Positions 23,060 to 35,137 of a DNA stretch of 64,000 bases are shown in pieces. Position numbers and translations under genes: made by a program. The notes below the pieces were generated by a model, which had not been told where the DNA came from, did not search any database, and worked only from the letters and a program-made list of their open reading frames with translations. Position 1 is the first letter of the stretch; every line of letters starts with the position of its first letter. The DNA comes from Excoecaria cochinchinensis (taxonomy: Eukaryota > Streptophyta > Magnoliopsida > Malpighiales > Euphorbiaceae), in assembly GCA_947683425.1 (NCBI GenBank), contig CANTUQ010000020.1, forward strand, positions 7,071,001 to 7,135,000, given 5' to 3'.

Positions 23060-26000
23060 TGTCACACCCCTATCGTCGCCCCCATTGGAAGGATGCCGAC
23101 GGGCGCGCTACTCGACGCTCACTCGCACAGATATATACATGCACAATGCGGAAGCATACGTTCATACATAACATACATACAAAAATACGAATTAATTAAA
23201 AACTTGACTTAACATGTGGCACAGACTGATCATACAATAACTCACACACACACAAGCACTAAGCGGAAGCAAAAAGCGAATAATAATACAAAGGAATAAC
23301 TAATAAATATAATAACGTTTACATATCCCAATATAATCTCCAGATCATTACATAATTAATTACAAATACAATAATACAGAAATACAATTGCTGAAATACA
23401 GAAACTGAATAAAAATACAAAACTTCTAACTCCTATATGGCATACCTTGCAGATGCGCGACTAGAACAGAACCAAACCTTCCACCTGCACGGGAAAAGAA
23501 CCCGTGCTAAGTGATAAACGCCTAGTTGGGAAAACACGCAAGCAATATGGACGACCATTCACAATGGTCGTCAAGGCAAAACACATTCACAAAGGCAAAA
23601 ACGGACATTCATAACACACATATAGTCAGGATTGCATAGAAAGGCATTTCGTCACAAACTCACATTCATATTCATATACTTGTGTCGAAATTAAGCCGAA
23701 GCCGACAAAACACCATACACAATACGAGTAACATAATGCCGAACTATATACAATTTCACATGCATAAACTTACCAGGGTATCGGACATCAGCACCTTACC
23801 ATTCATGGTGGCATGACATTTAAACGTGCAATTATCATGCCCAATTACTCATACATTATCTAAGAACCCATTCACATGTTATAAGATTACCATGCTATAT
23901 TGTACACAATTATTATACTAAGAACACAAGCTAATTAAACCTACTTTCTGTCATGTCATACTACCCACACTAGCCGAACCCAAGGAAATACGTCAAAACA
24001 CCACACTTCCATTGCAAGACTCTTCAACATATAATATCATGCCAAACTCATAGACACATGATAACTCGCCGAAGATACTACAACAGTAGAGACCATAGGA
24101 ATATATAGCAAAATATTACATTCAGAGTATACACAAGCTCAAGATCAGATTCTTAAACACTTTAACTTGCCTCATCATCATCCATTAATGCACATATACT
24201 TACCAAAACCGATCACATACATTATACCTCAGATAAAACATATGTAATCATTCAATAGTCCAGATTGCCTTATCATGCATACTAATTCACATGATACCAT
24301 AATAATTAATAGTACAGAATCACACTCATATACATACTAATTAACCATATCAATCCATAATTTAAGCTCACATTCGTATACATATTATTTCGTATGCTTA
24401 TACCCTAACTAGTCGGATTCACGTTCTAATAATAATAACATACTAACATATACTCATGGCATTTGAAAGATTATGGTCACAGTTATGCACGTTTTAATTC
24501 CAGTACTTATATCTATAACTGAAAGCATACAAATACATTCACCATATGATATACATATATGTATACAGATAAATACGCTCAATTCACCTGTTTAAGTCAC
24601 ATTCAACCCATTCAGAGCTTCATAATCATATTTGATTACATAACTGATTCACATGTCCAGAATTATGCTCATTCGAATATCACCAACTCCAATTCATATC
24701 AGACAAAATAAATAGAATACCTGCTGACTCAAAATAGTGGATAACGAGTATACAGACAGTACTTTATGGGTAGGAGCCGATACGGACAGTACTTTACGGG
24801 TACGAGCCGAGAAAACCAATTTTTAGTTTTTCCTTTATAACTTTCACAAAACATTTACAAAGGGGATCATAAACAAGATCCTATCACATAAGGGTTCGCA
24901 AGGAACCAAACAGGGACCTGATCGGGGTCCAAACATTCAAAGGCCGCTGCAGCTAAGAGACTCTATTAGGCATGCCTAACTATCCACTAGACTGACTTTC
25001 GCAGGTCATACATAAGTGACAACACGTTTCAAGTCACATGTCAAAGTTCATCATGCACCATACCGAGTATCATGGGCATATAAATAAGGTCACACTATCC
25101 ACGTGCATCATCCAAGTCATGTGTCGATTAATAAAATGTATATATATATCTATATATATATATACATACACACAAGTATATCATCATGCATAATTCGGAG
25201 TCAAAAAGACAAACACATATGTTCATAATATCAATCATACCTCATACAATTCATATTATGAAGCATGCAATATAATTCAATCAACACACCTTAGCACTAT
25301 TCAATATCCTAAAACATATCAGAATTAATTGCGGGACCATATTATACCAATGATTAATAACGCATAATTTTAATCGTGGAATAATACAATATACTGTTAA
25401 GCATGGCATGTTATTTTAAAGAAGAAACAGACTAAAGATATGCATAACATAATTTACATTAAGATAGAACATGTTTGGGACTAAACAACCAGAAGTTAGC
25501 CTTCATAATTCCTTCGCATTCGAAATATGACATGCAATACAGATCACAACAATAAGCATATCTCAATCCAAACCATACAGTGAAAATCCCACAATCATTT
25601 AACATGATCACTATAATCCAAAACTTATTCCAAAATACCACATATAACTTATCATAGATAACATATTATTAATACCAAATAAATTGGGATAATCAATCAT
25701 ATTAGCAAGGTAATATAGCACGCAGTAGAGGAAAATACCATAAAAAGCATTTGGAAATCATTTTATAAAACTGGTCGCTTGGGGGAAGAAAAACAGAAGC
25801 AAAACAGAAGAGCCGGGAGACCTGAGCAACCGCCACGTCGCGTGAGCATCGCTCACGTCGCGTGAGCTGCTCACATTGCCTCCTTTTTCTTCCCCGATAT
25901 CGTAAACATACAGAATCTCCATCGTTTCCCAGAAATTCTTTCTAAAACTTCTCAGAATTCATTCAATCATGCATAAACTCTTACCTTAACACTCAAATGC

Positions 26001-26772
26001 ATATCACAACATACTCAAGATCAAACTAAACTCAACATTCCAGAAATTAATCAAAACAACCAAAATCAAGCATAACCACATTCAAGTTCCTCAAGAACAT
26101 AAACCCTAAAATTACAGTAACTTAAATTCTCAAACAACATTTCTAAAACAAATCCCAAACCTAAAATCTTTAGCTTCAAAACCACACTACAAACTTCAAT
26201 CCTCCAACATCTCCTTACCCTTAAGTTTCCTCTTGCAACCCAAAACTTGCACAAACAAAAACCCACAAATTACTCTTCCAAAACCCTAATTCAAAATAGC
26301 AAAACCAGGAGAAGATAAAAAAGAAGAACATGCAGGAAACCCTAACCCAAACTTACCTCTTCAAGCAAACTACAAGCTCTATCAAGACACCAATTCACAC
26401 AGCCAAGGAAGGGAGAACAAGGAATGGGAAAGAGAAAGAAAGAAGAGCAAGGAAGAGGAGAGGAGAGAGCAGAACGTGATCTGCTCCTCCCTCTCATTCT
26501 TTTTCTTTTTCTTCCTTTCCCACTAATTGACCACCTGCCAAGACACATGGCAGCCTCCTATTGGCTCCAACCAAAATATCTTACTTTATTACTCTTTAAT
26601 CCTTTGACAACTTTGCACTAACTCACTTGCATAATTATTTCTTCACAAACTTAAATTATCTTTTCAATTAGGTCCTTATCATCCAAAATCCACATGCACA
26701 AATTACCGAAATATCCATCACTTATTCGACTTAACTTGCCAAATCCGACTAGGCCCGATTTGGGGTGTGACA
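23060..26772 (-). mobile_element. Element C, 5' LTR (C2)
   Basis: Nearly identical to C1. The visible length differences are two fewer 20-bp palindrome units and an extra 11-base 'cagaagcaaaa' repeat near 25795, which together explain the 29-bp size difference. Hairpin trio at 23484-23573, stem-loop at 24719-25006. No gene. Confidence 0.93.
24719..25006 (-). other. Conserved multi-hairpin stem-loop, C2 copy
   Basis: Same as the C1 copy with small changes: one GTACTTTATGGGTA unit is better paired than in C1, and GGATCATAAACAAGATCC carries one stem mismatch. Confidence 0.8.
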
Positions 26773-26777
26773 GGATA

Positions 26778-27309
26778 TGGGGTTTATTAGTCCCAACATA
26801 TTTCTATGGGGAGCTCCGGTGTTGTTTGTTAAGAAGAAGGATGACATTTTGAGGATGTGCATCGACTATAGGCAAATTAATAAGGTCATAGTGAAGAACA
26901 AGTATCCCTTGCCTAGAGTTGAGGATTTGCTTGATCAGCTTAGAGGTGCGGGTGTCTTCTCCAAGATTGATCTCTGATCGGGTTATTATCAGCTGCAAGT
27001 TAAGGAGGCGGATGTGGTTAAGACTGCATTTCGAACACGATATGGCCACTATGAGTTCCTTGTGATGCCATTTGGTTTGACCAATGCACCTGCGGCTTTT
27101 ATGGATTTGATGAACCGAGTGTTTAGGCCATATCTTGATCGATTTGTAGTGGTGTTTATTGATGATATTTTGGTTTCCTCGAAGGATGAGAGTGAACATG
27201 AAGAGCATCTTTAATTAGTGTTGCAAGTTTTGAGGGAGCACCGTTTGGTTGCGAAGCTCAGTAAGTGTGACTTTTGGCTTTGAGAGGTGTCCTTCTTGGG
27301 TCACATTGT
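26778..27309 (+). pseudogene. pol: G1a reverse transcriptase, catalytic part
   Basis: This encodes the fingers and palm of RT, which copies the RNA genome into DNA. Visible segments are GAPVLFVKKKD, MCIDYRQINK, YPLPRVEDLLDQL, FSKIDL (motif A aspartate), GYYQLQV, FGLTNAPAAFMDLMN and VVFIDDILV with both aspartates of the catalytic pair. Three in-frame stops (26975 TGA, 27212 TAA, 27280 TGA) all fit C-to-T or G-to-A change of arginine codons that G1b keeps. The frame is cut at 'GHIV' by the copia-like LTR and resumes at 28887. Confidence 0.93.
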
Positions 27310-28247
27310 TATTAGTGGTTATTCCCTAGGCCAAACATTTGGACCTTGATGCAATCATTACATTTTCATTTACATATAATGGTTTTTTTCACATTAATAT
27401 TATTGGCATGTTACATTATTGTAATGTTTATGAATAACAATGTTATTCATGTTGTCCCTAGTCATTTATCACTAAAGGGCATAAAGATAAATTAATACTA
27501 GTATAGATTTGCATTGATAATCATAGGATGATTATATATGATGATATAAATCAAATCTATAGGTATTTGTTAGAGAACAAAGTACTGGATAGACCCCACT
27601 GTAAGATCACTACATGGGATAGTGTCATAAGTGATCTTATAATAAATATGTTATTGAATACTTTGACCCGAGGTTATCACGGTTTCCTACATAATAATCA
27701 TTATGTTTTGACATAATCAAACGTTATCTTTAATCAGATAATTATAAATTTTATGATCGGACATAATGAGAATTATGCAGAGGAAAGTGAATAATCAAGA
27801 TGGAATTTGTCCCTCTCTTATGAGAGAGATATCTATTGGGCCCCTCGATAAGTAGGACTGTAAAAATGCATTGCCATGCTCGAATGAATTGATAGTATGA
27901 TCAATGTCATTTGAATTTATCAGTCTACTTAGTTATCGGGAAACTATATGTTTGAACAATATAAGTTTGACATGCACCATGACTTATGTTCAAACAAGAT
28001 ATTGTGTGACAAAAGGCTAATGGCATGCTCTATAGTCAGGTTAAAATCGGATTAATTATATTTATATTATTTGGGTAGTCATAATGTCTTGCTAGAGGCC
28101 AATTATGACTTATGGGCTTATTATGAGATTAGGTCCATTGCCAACTTAATATAAACCTATTGGGTGACACACCAAGACCAAAATGAACAAAATGGATTTT
28201 AATTAGGGTATTTCGAAATTATAATGTGGATTTAATTTAATTTTGAA

Positions 28248-28317
<70 letters not shown>

Positions 28318-28881
28318 TATAAATATATCTCGTATTTTGAATATGAGCTAATAATATTTATTAATATAATATTTCTTATTATTTCGAATAAGAAATAAAT
28401 ATATATATATATATATATATATAATATCTTTTAATTTTGAATAAGAGATAATATCCCTATTTATCTCTTTAGGGTTTAAAATTTATACATATATATATGT
28501 GGATATATGTTAATAAGAAAAAAAAAACCCTAATCTCATTTTTCCTAAGAGAAAAGGATTGAGAGTGGCTGTCATTCCTAAGAGAGAGAAAACCTAGCCG
28601 CCATATTTTTTTTGGAGAAAGAAAAAACATAAAATCCAGTTGCAACGTATGGAAGCTAGCACCCCTACAAATTTTGTTCGTCGGTTCGTGCATGTGGATA
28701 CCGGTAGAGGGTGTTCGTGATTGAGGCATCGCCTGTAGTCTGAGTTAAGTAGTTAATTTCGTTCAAAAGGTTGGTAAATCTTTTTCCCTCTTTTCGAAAT
28801 CAATTGAAAATACATGGATCCTATTTGGGTTTCAATTTTATTCCACTGTGTTAATTTTAATTATTGCGTAGAAACCCAACA
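27310..28881 (+). mobile_element. Solo LTR, probably Ty1/copia
   Basis: A 1572-bp insert in the RT/RNase H region, flanked by ATTGT at 27305-27309 and 28882-28886. The right end GAAACCCAACA is typical of plant copia LTRs, which usually run straight into ATTGGTATCAGAGC. By the duplication the left end is TATTAGTGG rather than TGTTATTAGTGG, so the exact 5' base is uncertain. It holds AT and AC microsatellites (28251-28311, 28397-28422) and no coding region. The sequence is unlike any other LTR in the window and lacks the shared hairpins. Confidence 0.8.
28251..28311. repeat. (AT)n(AC)n compound microsatellite
   Basis: About 18 AT units followed by about 12 AC units inside the copia-like LTR, with a second AT tract at 28397-28422. 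Confidence 0.95.
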
Positions 28882-28886
28882 ATTGT

Positions 28887-29560
28887 GTCCGCTAAGGGTA
28901 TTCAAGTGGATCTAGCTAAGATTGAGGCGATTGTGGATTGGAAAGCGCTTAGAAATGTTTCAAAAGTGAGAAGTTTTCTCGGTTTGGCAGGGTACTACCA
29001 TCGGTTTGTGAAGGGTTTTTCAGTCATTGCTGATCCTATGACGAGATTGTTGAGGAAAGGAGTCAAATTTGAATGGTCGGATAAGTGTCAAGCATGTTTT
29101 GAGAAGTTGAAGAGATTGTTAGTTGAAGCTCCTGTACTTACTCGACCCATCTCGGGTAAAGAGTTTGTAATGTACAGTGAGGCTTCGGGAGTTGGACTCG
29201 AATGTGTATTGATGCAAGAGGGTAAAGTTGTGGTTTATGCATCTCATTAGTTGAAGCCTCATGAGAAGAACTATCCGACACATGATTTGGAATTGGCAGC
29301 TATGATTTTGCTTTGAAGATTTGGCGGCATTATCTATATGGGGAGAAGCGTAGGATTTTCATGGATCATAAAAGTTTGAAGTATCTCCTCACACAGAAGG
29401 AGTTGAACATGAGACATCGCTGATGGTTGGAGTTGTTCAAGGATTACGACTGCATTGTGGATTATCATCCGGGCAAAGCCAATGTGGTTATGGAGCTGAG
29501 TAGGAAGTCAGTTTCGGCATTATTCTTGAGGCAGTTTAGTTAGAGATTTGATTCAGATGG
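28887..29560 (+). pseudogene. pol: G1a end of RT and RNase H
   Basis: It reads SAKGIQVDLAKIEAI, FLGLAGYYHRFVKGFS, then the RNase H start VMYSEASGVGL. The first catalytic aspartate of RNase H is glutamate here (G1b has YSDASG). HDLELAAM (second acidic residue) and FMDHKSLKYLL (third) are present in other frames. Stops at 29248 (TAG for glutamine) and near 29422 and 29540, plus a frameshift near 29310, inactivate it. RNase H would remove the RNA strand during reverse transcription. Confidence 0.9.
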
Positions 29561-29564
29561 GGCT

Positions 29565-30178
29565 TTGGTTGCCCAATTGGGAGTGAAACCGACCTTGAGA
29601 CAGTTGATTATGGATGCTCAGAAGGATGATTTGAGATTGCAGCGGATTTTGCAAGAGGTCCGATCAGGTAAGCAGTCCGAGTTTTCTATTTTGGATGGGG
29701 TGCGTATATATAGGAATCGTTTGTGTGTGCCCGAGAGTGATGAGTTAAGGAAAAAGCTTTTGAGTGAGGCACACACTACGGTCTTTACTATGTATCCTAG
29801 TAGTGAGAAGATGTATCGAGATATGAAGCAGTTCTACTGGTGGTCTGGAATGGAGATTGACATTGTAGAATTCGTGGCAAAGTGTTTGACTTGTTAGCAG
29901 GTAAAGGCTAAGCATCAAGTTCCTTCGGGATTGCTCACTCCTTTATCCATTCCAATGTGGAAATGGGATGATATTGCCATGGATTTTGTGTCGGGTTTAC
30001 CAGTGACTCAGCAGAAGAATGATTCAGTTTGGGTGATTGTGGATCGGCTTACCGAGTCAGCTCATTTTCTGCCGGTTAGAGTGGACTACTCGATGGATAA
30101 GTTGGCCAGTGTTTATGTGGATAAGGTAGTCCGACTGTATCGTGTGAAATTATCGATAGTGTCAGATCGGGATCCAAG
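29565..30178 (+). pseudogene. pol: G1a integrase, zinc-binding and first core part
   Basis: The HHCC region is at 29767-29897: EAHTTVFTMYPSSEKMY carries tyrosine where the second histidine should be, and AKCLTC keeps the cysteines. A TAG at 29896 replaces glutamine. The core begins DDIAMDFVSGLP (first catalytic aspartate) and VSDRDP (second). Element T interrupts directly after 'SDRDP' with the duplication CCAAG. The frame continues at 31820. Confidence 0.92.
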
Positions 30179-30426
30179 TGTAACACCCCCTACGTCCCCA
30201 TTGGAAGGACGCCGGAGAGCGCTACTGACGCTCACTCACAAACATGTGCACATGCACTAAGCGGAAGCATACATTCATACACCACATACACACCAAATAA
30301 TTTCCCCCACTTAACTTATTTAATTAATTACTTTGCAATTAAGTCCTTATCATCAAATTCCCTCATGCACAAATTACTGAAATACTCTTCACTTATCCAA
30401 CTTAGCTTGTCGATTGGGGTGTGACA
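30179..30426 (-). mobile_element. Element T, 3' LTR
   Basis: TGTAACACCCCC...TGTGACA, with the inner deletion joined near 'caccaaataatttcccc'. It has none of the palindrome arrays or hairpins of the long LTRs. Confidence 0.9.
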
Positions 30427-31280
30427 ACTCTTTCCTCCTAACAGAATTTCATCCTCGAAATTCACTTACACCGGAAAGAATTCCCAGCATTACATTCCAA
30501 GTCACCATCAAACTCATACACTTCACTTTCAAACTACTCACTTGCTTACATTTATCGCCATCATTGTACTCTTAAATCACTTTCTTATATTCGAATCAAA
30601 CACATTTATCAGAATGGTCATTGCTTAACTGCCCGTCAGAAATCAAAGCCCAAACACTTTACACATAAACCAATTCACTTTTACCGATTGCTACATAAAT
30701 CCTTTTTACCTTCACTTGTAAGATCCTAAAATGCTCTTTCTGCTCAACTTAACCAAACACAGAACACTTTCCTTAACAATTGCTGAGCTCGTCATTCTTA
30801 CTGTTAATCTTAATATCAAATAGTACATATACACCCTGTCAGCTTTCTCTCAATCAAAACATATATGCAAATGCTTATCATGTGTGGTCAAAGGGATGAT
30901 GATGCAATGAGAGTGTGTTGGCTCATGTATGCGAATGATGCTGAAGAAATGCAATTAATGCTATGATAATGCACTTTGTCCCATCCCCATGATTCAATAT
31001 GCTTTCATTCAAACACTTTTCTGGAGATAGCTGACAGGCATATAGAGTACTACCAAAACCTTACAAGATCCAAATACTCATCTACTTACCGGTGGTATCC
31101 AATTCTTCTTACATTTCTTACACTCGTCCTAATGTTGCTTCTGACATTGCTGACACATCGGAGGTCCTCAAATTTTCTTTCCCACTAACACCTCTTTACT
31201 CGACACCTTTCTTTACTGAGGTACATTCTGAACAAAACCATGAGAAATCCTAGGAGCAGTCAGCCTATCCAAAATCCGAA

Positions 31281-31426
31281 TCAATCCTTGAACTAATGTC
31301 CTATCATTAGAAACAGGACCGGAATTCCAACCAAAGGATGCTCAGAAATGAAACACTTTGATCAGCACTAATTGGGTTCACACTTTCTGTTGTCTCGCCC
31401 ACATTCTCACTAAGATTAGACTCCAT
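31281..31426 (-). pseudogene. gag: Start-of-gag remnant in element T
   Basis: The minus-strand ATG at 31426 begins MESNLSENVGETTES, parallel to the remnant in C. A frame change after about 26 codons leads to an early stop. It carries no known domain. Confidence 0.55.
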
Positions 31427-31532
31427 CTAGACATGACACAAGACAAGACACATCTGCATTAGGCCACAACAAGAAGCTGACTCTCTTGCAAAGACTCAAC
31501 ACATAACAAACAAGACAACCAGAACCGCCAAA

Positions 31533-31549
31533 CCGGTGCTCTGATACCA
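31533..31549 (-). other. Element T primer-binding site
   Basis: Minus strand TGGTATCAGAGCACCGG, a full initiator-Met-type site, just inside the 5' LTR (31555-31819). Confidence 0.92.
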
Positions 31550-31554
31550 CTAAA

Positions 31555-31819
31555 TGTAACAGCGCCTACGTCCCCATTGGAAGGACGCCGGAGAGCGCTA
31601 CTGACGCTCACTCACACACATGCGCACATGCACTAAGCGGAAGCATACATTCATACACCACATACACACCAAATAATTTCCCCTACTTAACTTATTTAAT
31701 TAATTACTTTACAATTAAGTCCTTATCATCAAATTCCCTCATGCAAAAATTACCGAAATACTCTTCACTTATCCGACTTAGCTTGCCGATTCCGGCTAGG
31801 CCGGATTTGGGGTGTGACA
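31555..31819 (-). mobile_element. Element T, 5' LTR
   Basis: TGTAACAGCGCC...GGGTGTGACA. It shares the same inner deletion joint as the 3' LTR, so the deletion was present before this copy inserted. Confidence 0.9.
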
Positions 31820-32690
31820 CCAAGGTTCACATCTAAGTTCTGTAAGGAATTGCAAAGAGCTTTGGGTACTAATTTGAATTTCAACACAGCAGTTCAACCT
31901 CAGATAGATGGTCAGTCCCATCAGGTTATCCAGATTTTGGAGGATATGCTTCGGCTTGTGCTTTGGATTTTTCTGGCAGTCGGTACAAGTATAATGCGGT
32001 TAATGGAGTTTGCCTATAATAATAGCTATTAGTCGAGCATTGGGATGTCACCGTTTGAGGCTTTGTATGGTTGACCGAATAGGACTCCGGTTTTTTGAAC
32101 AGAGTTGACCGAGCAATCTTTTGTTAGGCCAGAATGATTAGGGATACAGAGGAGAAGATCAGAGTTATGCAGGGGAATCTGAAAGTGGCTAAGGATAGAC
32201 AGAGATCCTATGCCAATCTGAAGAGAAAGGATATTCAGTTTGAGGTCGAGGACAAAGTTTTCCTTAAGGTTTCACCTTGGAGGAAAGTGTTGAGGTTTGG
32301 CAAGAAAGGTTAACTTAGTCCTTGATTCATTGGGCCTTTCGAGGTTTTGGAGAAAGTTGGTCCAGTAGCCTATAGGTTGGCTTTACCGATGGAATTGGCT
32401 AAAATGCATGATATTTTCCATGTCTCCATGCTTTGTAGGTATTGATCGGATCCATTGCATGTGTTGTCGGTTCAGGACATTTGGATTCAGTCGGATTATT
32501 CTTATGATGAGGAATCGAAAGCCATTATAGCTCGAAAAGTGAGATAGTTAAGGAGTAAGCAAGTTCCTCTGGTCAAGGTTCTTTTGCAACATCATGGAGT
32601 TGAGGAAGCAACTTGGGAATTAGAGACGACCATGAGGATTCAGTATCCAAAGTTGTTCAGTTCAGGTGAGAATTTCGAGGATGAAATTCT
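31820..32690 (+). pseudogene. pol: G1a integrase core end, GPF and chromodomain-like tail
   Basis: It begins RFTSKFCKELQRALG. The DGQSHQVIQILEDML segment lacks the catalytic glutamate (G1b keeps DGQSEWVI). Then come LMEFAYNNSY, IGPFEVLEKVGPVAYRL (the GPY/F motif of Ty3/gypsy integrases) and LAKMHDIFHVSML. The tail LVKVLLQHHGVEEATWELE..YPKLF is the chromodomain-like end of chromovirus integrases, thought to guide insertion into chromatin. Several stops (32030, 32072, 32313, 32443) and a frameshift near 32125 break it. Known in-frame stops mostly fit C-to-T change. Confidence 0.9.
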
Positions 32691-32694
32691 TGTT

Positions 32695-32707
32695 AGTAGG
32701 GGAGAGT
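32695..32707 (+). other. G1a polypurine tract
   Basis: AGTAGGGGAGAGT directly before the 3' LTR; the primer site for plus-strand DNA synthesis. Confidence 0.85.
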
Positions 32708-35137
32708 TGTCACACCCCATTTTCCCCCTAGTAGTTTGAGCCATGATTCCATGTGTATGTGTGCATGTGTGAGTGTTTTGGCATGTGTTAATGGTATTTT
32801 GGGTTATATGTATATTTTGTGGGCTTTATTAGAGTGTGGGTGCATAGTTGATATTAGGGTGTATGTGTATATGGGTCTTGTTAGTGTGTTCATGCTCATA
32901 GGGGAGTAGTGTGTGAATTAGTGAGGGTTGGTCTTGTATGTAGTGTCTTGCATGGGTGTAGTGTGTGAGTGATCAAGATCTGCCAATCTTAGGGTGACAC
33001 GTGGCTAGGGTTTTAATAAGTAGGTATAAATAGAAGGAGAGAGAAAAAGGGGATAGCCATTTGCTACCTCTTTCCTTTTTTTCCCCTTCTCTTTATCTTT
33101 TCTGCCTCTTTTTCTCTTCAAGTGTGCCCTAGCTTGGATCCAAGTGGTTTTGGTGGAAATTGATCATCTCTTGAGCTTTGATTGGTAAGTTAGTGGGTTT
33201 TCTCTTCTTCTTTTTCATATTTTCTCTTGTTTTGTTAGATGTGTTCTTAACTTAGGATTTTTGTGTGTTTGTTTAGTTCTTGGGTTTTCTGGTTCAGAAG
33301 CGCCTGCTCGTGATCCCAAGGGAAAAGAGAAGGCGAGTGGGAGCAGTGCTTGCAACTAAGAGCATAGGAATTTTTAGGTTTGGGAATTTATTTTAATTTG
33401 AGCATTTTTGTGATTTGGTATGTTGAATGATTTTTCTAGAAATTTGAGGTTTAATGAGGCTCATATTAGTGCAAATGTTATGGGTCTTGCTTTGATTTAA
33501 GTTGTGATGCATGAATGATGAGTTATTGAAGCAAATTTTCAGTTTGATGAACTTTATTGCAAATTTCTAGGTTTGTTGTTTTTGAGAGTTTGATTATGTT
33601 AATTCATGATTTTGATTATGTTAATTGTTGAAAAAGTTGTGCTTTATGTTATTTATGATGATGTGAAGGTTGATTTGAGGTAAGATGAAGTTTGGGTTGA
33701 TTTGTGTTTAAGATTGGAGGTTTGGGTGAATTGGTAGTGTGATTTTCTGCAGATTTTCGCATAAGAGCTGGAAATCATGACCCTGTCATGAGCGTGATAG
33801 TGTCAAGTGAATTCAGCCCTTGCGTGTGGCCTAGCGGATTTGGATTGCCGAGCTAACGCAGCGAGAGCTCTCTGTCGCCAATACGACAGAGCGCTGGACT
33901 GCCAAGCAGATCTGGGCATTCCCCTGTAGCAAGCTCGCGCCTATGTTCGAGAGCGCGATAGCTTTTGTTGATCGCTCACTGTCATGAGCACAACAGTGAG
34001 ATATGTTTTTATCTCTGCGTGAGCACGAAGACTGCTGCTATCGCAACCTGGAGCAAGTTTCGCCTCTGTCGCGAGCGTGACACCCCTGTCTTCAATTTGA
34101 GTTTTCTTTTGTGATCTTCGATGTTTATTTCCGAACTTGTTATGCTTTTAGGTTTATACTTGGACTATTTTATGAAGTATATGAATATAATTGGATGTAT
34201 TATGCATGACCTGCAAGAGTCAGTTTAGTGGATAGTTAGGCATGCCTAATAGAGTTCAGTAGCTGCAGCCCTCATTTTTGTTCTGGATCCTAATCAGGTC
34301 CCCATTTGCTTCCTCGCGAACCTCAATGTATTTGGATCTTATTTAAGATCCCCTCCGTAAAATGTTTTTGAATGAGAAATTGTGATGTTGCTTTCCGATT
34401 CCTACCCGTAAGGTACTGCCATTCGTTCACTCGTTATCCAGTACTGTGAGTCAGCAGGTGTTATATTTCGTTGTGTTATTAGAATGTGAATCTAAATGAC
34501 TATGATTATAAGTATGTGAATCTGAATGACTATATTTATGAGCATGTGAATCAGTTAGCATATGAATGTGATTATGAACCTTTGAATGCTTATGAATGTG
34601 ACTCAAATACGATTTTTTCTTATGATTATCAGCTTATGCCATTATGTATGATTTTTGCCTTGATGACCATTGTGAATGGCCCTCCATATTATTGTTGTTT
34701 GTTTCCCCACTAAGTGTTATCGCTTAGCACGGGTGTTTCATCCATGCAGGTGCGGAAGGTGTATAGCTTTTGGGAGATTCGCTGCAAGTCAAGCCAACAT
34801 AGTGGGATTGATATTAGGACTTAGGTTCTTTTTGTATTATGATTCTTTTTGTAATAGTGAGCTCTCATTGTATTTAGTCTTTTGTTCAGCTTTCGCTTTG
34901 TAATTCTGAACTTCGTAATTATTTTGGTAATATCAGAACGGTTATATAATGAATATTATTGCATCTATGGATGAATGATCAGTTTGGTTTTAAAGTGTTA
35001 ATTTCCGCCGTACTTATGTATGTTTATTATACGTGGATCAATATTATTGTACCATTTTTCTTGGTGACACCCCTGCTCATACGGGTTCTCACTCCATTGC
35101 GGATGGGTTCCCCTACGTATGGGTAGGGAGTGATACA
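32708..35137 (+). mobile_element. G1a 3' LTR
   Basis: 2430 bp, TGTCACACCCC to GTGATACA, colinear with the 5' LTR. TATA box TATAAATAG at 33025, decayed palindromes at 33775-34085, stem-loop at 34208-34459, hairpin trio at 34658-34752 (GACCATTGTGAATGGCC; AAGTGTTATCGCTT; GCACGG..CCATGC). No gene. Confidence 0.93.
34208..34459 (+). other. Conserved multi-hairpin stem-loop, G1a 3' LTR copy
   Basis: Arms ACCTGCAAGAGTCAG..GTGGATA and TTATCCAGTA..GAGTCAGCAGGT. Inside: TTAGGCATGCCTAA (perfect), GGATCCTAATCAGGTCC, TTCCTCGCGAACC, GGATCTTATTTAAGATCC, CTACCCGTAAGGTAC. Confidence 0.8.

Larger units (their letters stand above)
18206..26772 (-). mobile_element. Element C: non-autonomous, large LTRs, short interior
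   Basis: Two nearly identical LTRs (3742 and 3713 bp) flank only 1112 bp of internal DNA. The exact duplication GGATA is at 18201-18205 and 26773-26777. The primer-binding site and polypurine tract show minus orientation. There is no pol; only a start-of-gag remnant is present (22774-22932). Long LTRs with a non-coding interior resemble the LARD type, although the interior here is shorter than usual. The closeness of the LTRs (by eye a few mismatches per few hundred bases) makes this one of the youngest insertions in the window. Mobility must have come from proteins of another element. Confidence 0.93.
30179..31819 (-). mobile_element. Element T: non-autonomous, short LTRs, related to C
   Basis: LTRs of 248 bp (30179-30426) and 265 bp (31555-31819) flank 1128 bp of interior. 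The exact duplication is CCAAG (30174-30178, 31820-31824). The interior matches that of element C along its length (polypurine complement, ATGC-rich block, gag start remnant, primer site). The LTR equals the two ends of a C-type LTR ('cattggaaggacgccg..' and '..cttatcatc..gtgtgaca') with about 3.4 kb missing between. The first LTR also lost 17 bp near its end. This is a TRIM-like size class derived from a large-LTR ancestor. Confidence 0.92.
11365..35137 (+). mobile_element. G1a: Ty3/gypsy chromovirus (Tekay/Del-like), hosts four insertions
   Basis: Two LTRs of the same family bound a gag-pol interior, and an exact duplication ATACT flanks the whole (11360-11364, 35138-35142). Removing four inserts (12580-15008, 18206-26772, 27310-28881, 30179-31819, each with its own 5-bp duplication) leaves about 9.5 kb, close to G1b (9.9 kb). 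Domain order is gag, protease, RT, RNase H, integrase with GPY/F and chromodomain-like tail, the order of Ty3/gypsy. LTR length, Met-tRNA primer site and tail favour the Tekay/Del clade; this was judged by eye. All frames carry stops and shifts. Confidence 0.93.

Noticed and set aside
20605..25641. Matching 60-66-codon minus-strand frames at 20605, 21241, 25459 and 26066
   Set aside because: They match because C1 and C2 are two LTRs of one recent insertion. Codons show no conservation signal and lie in LTR sequence.
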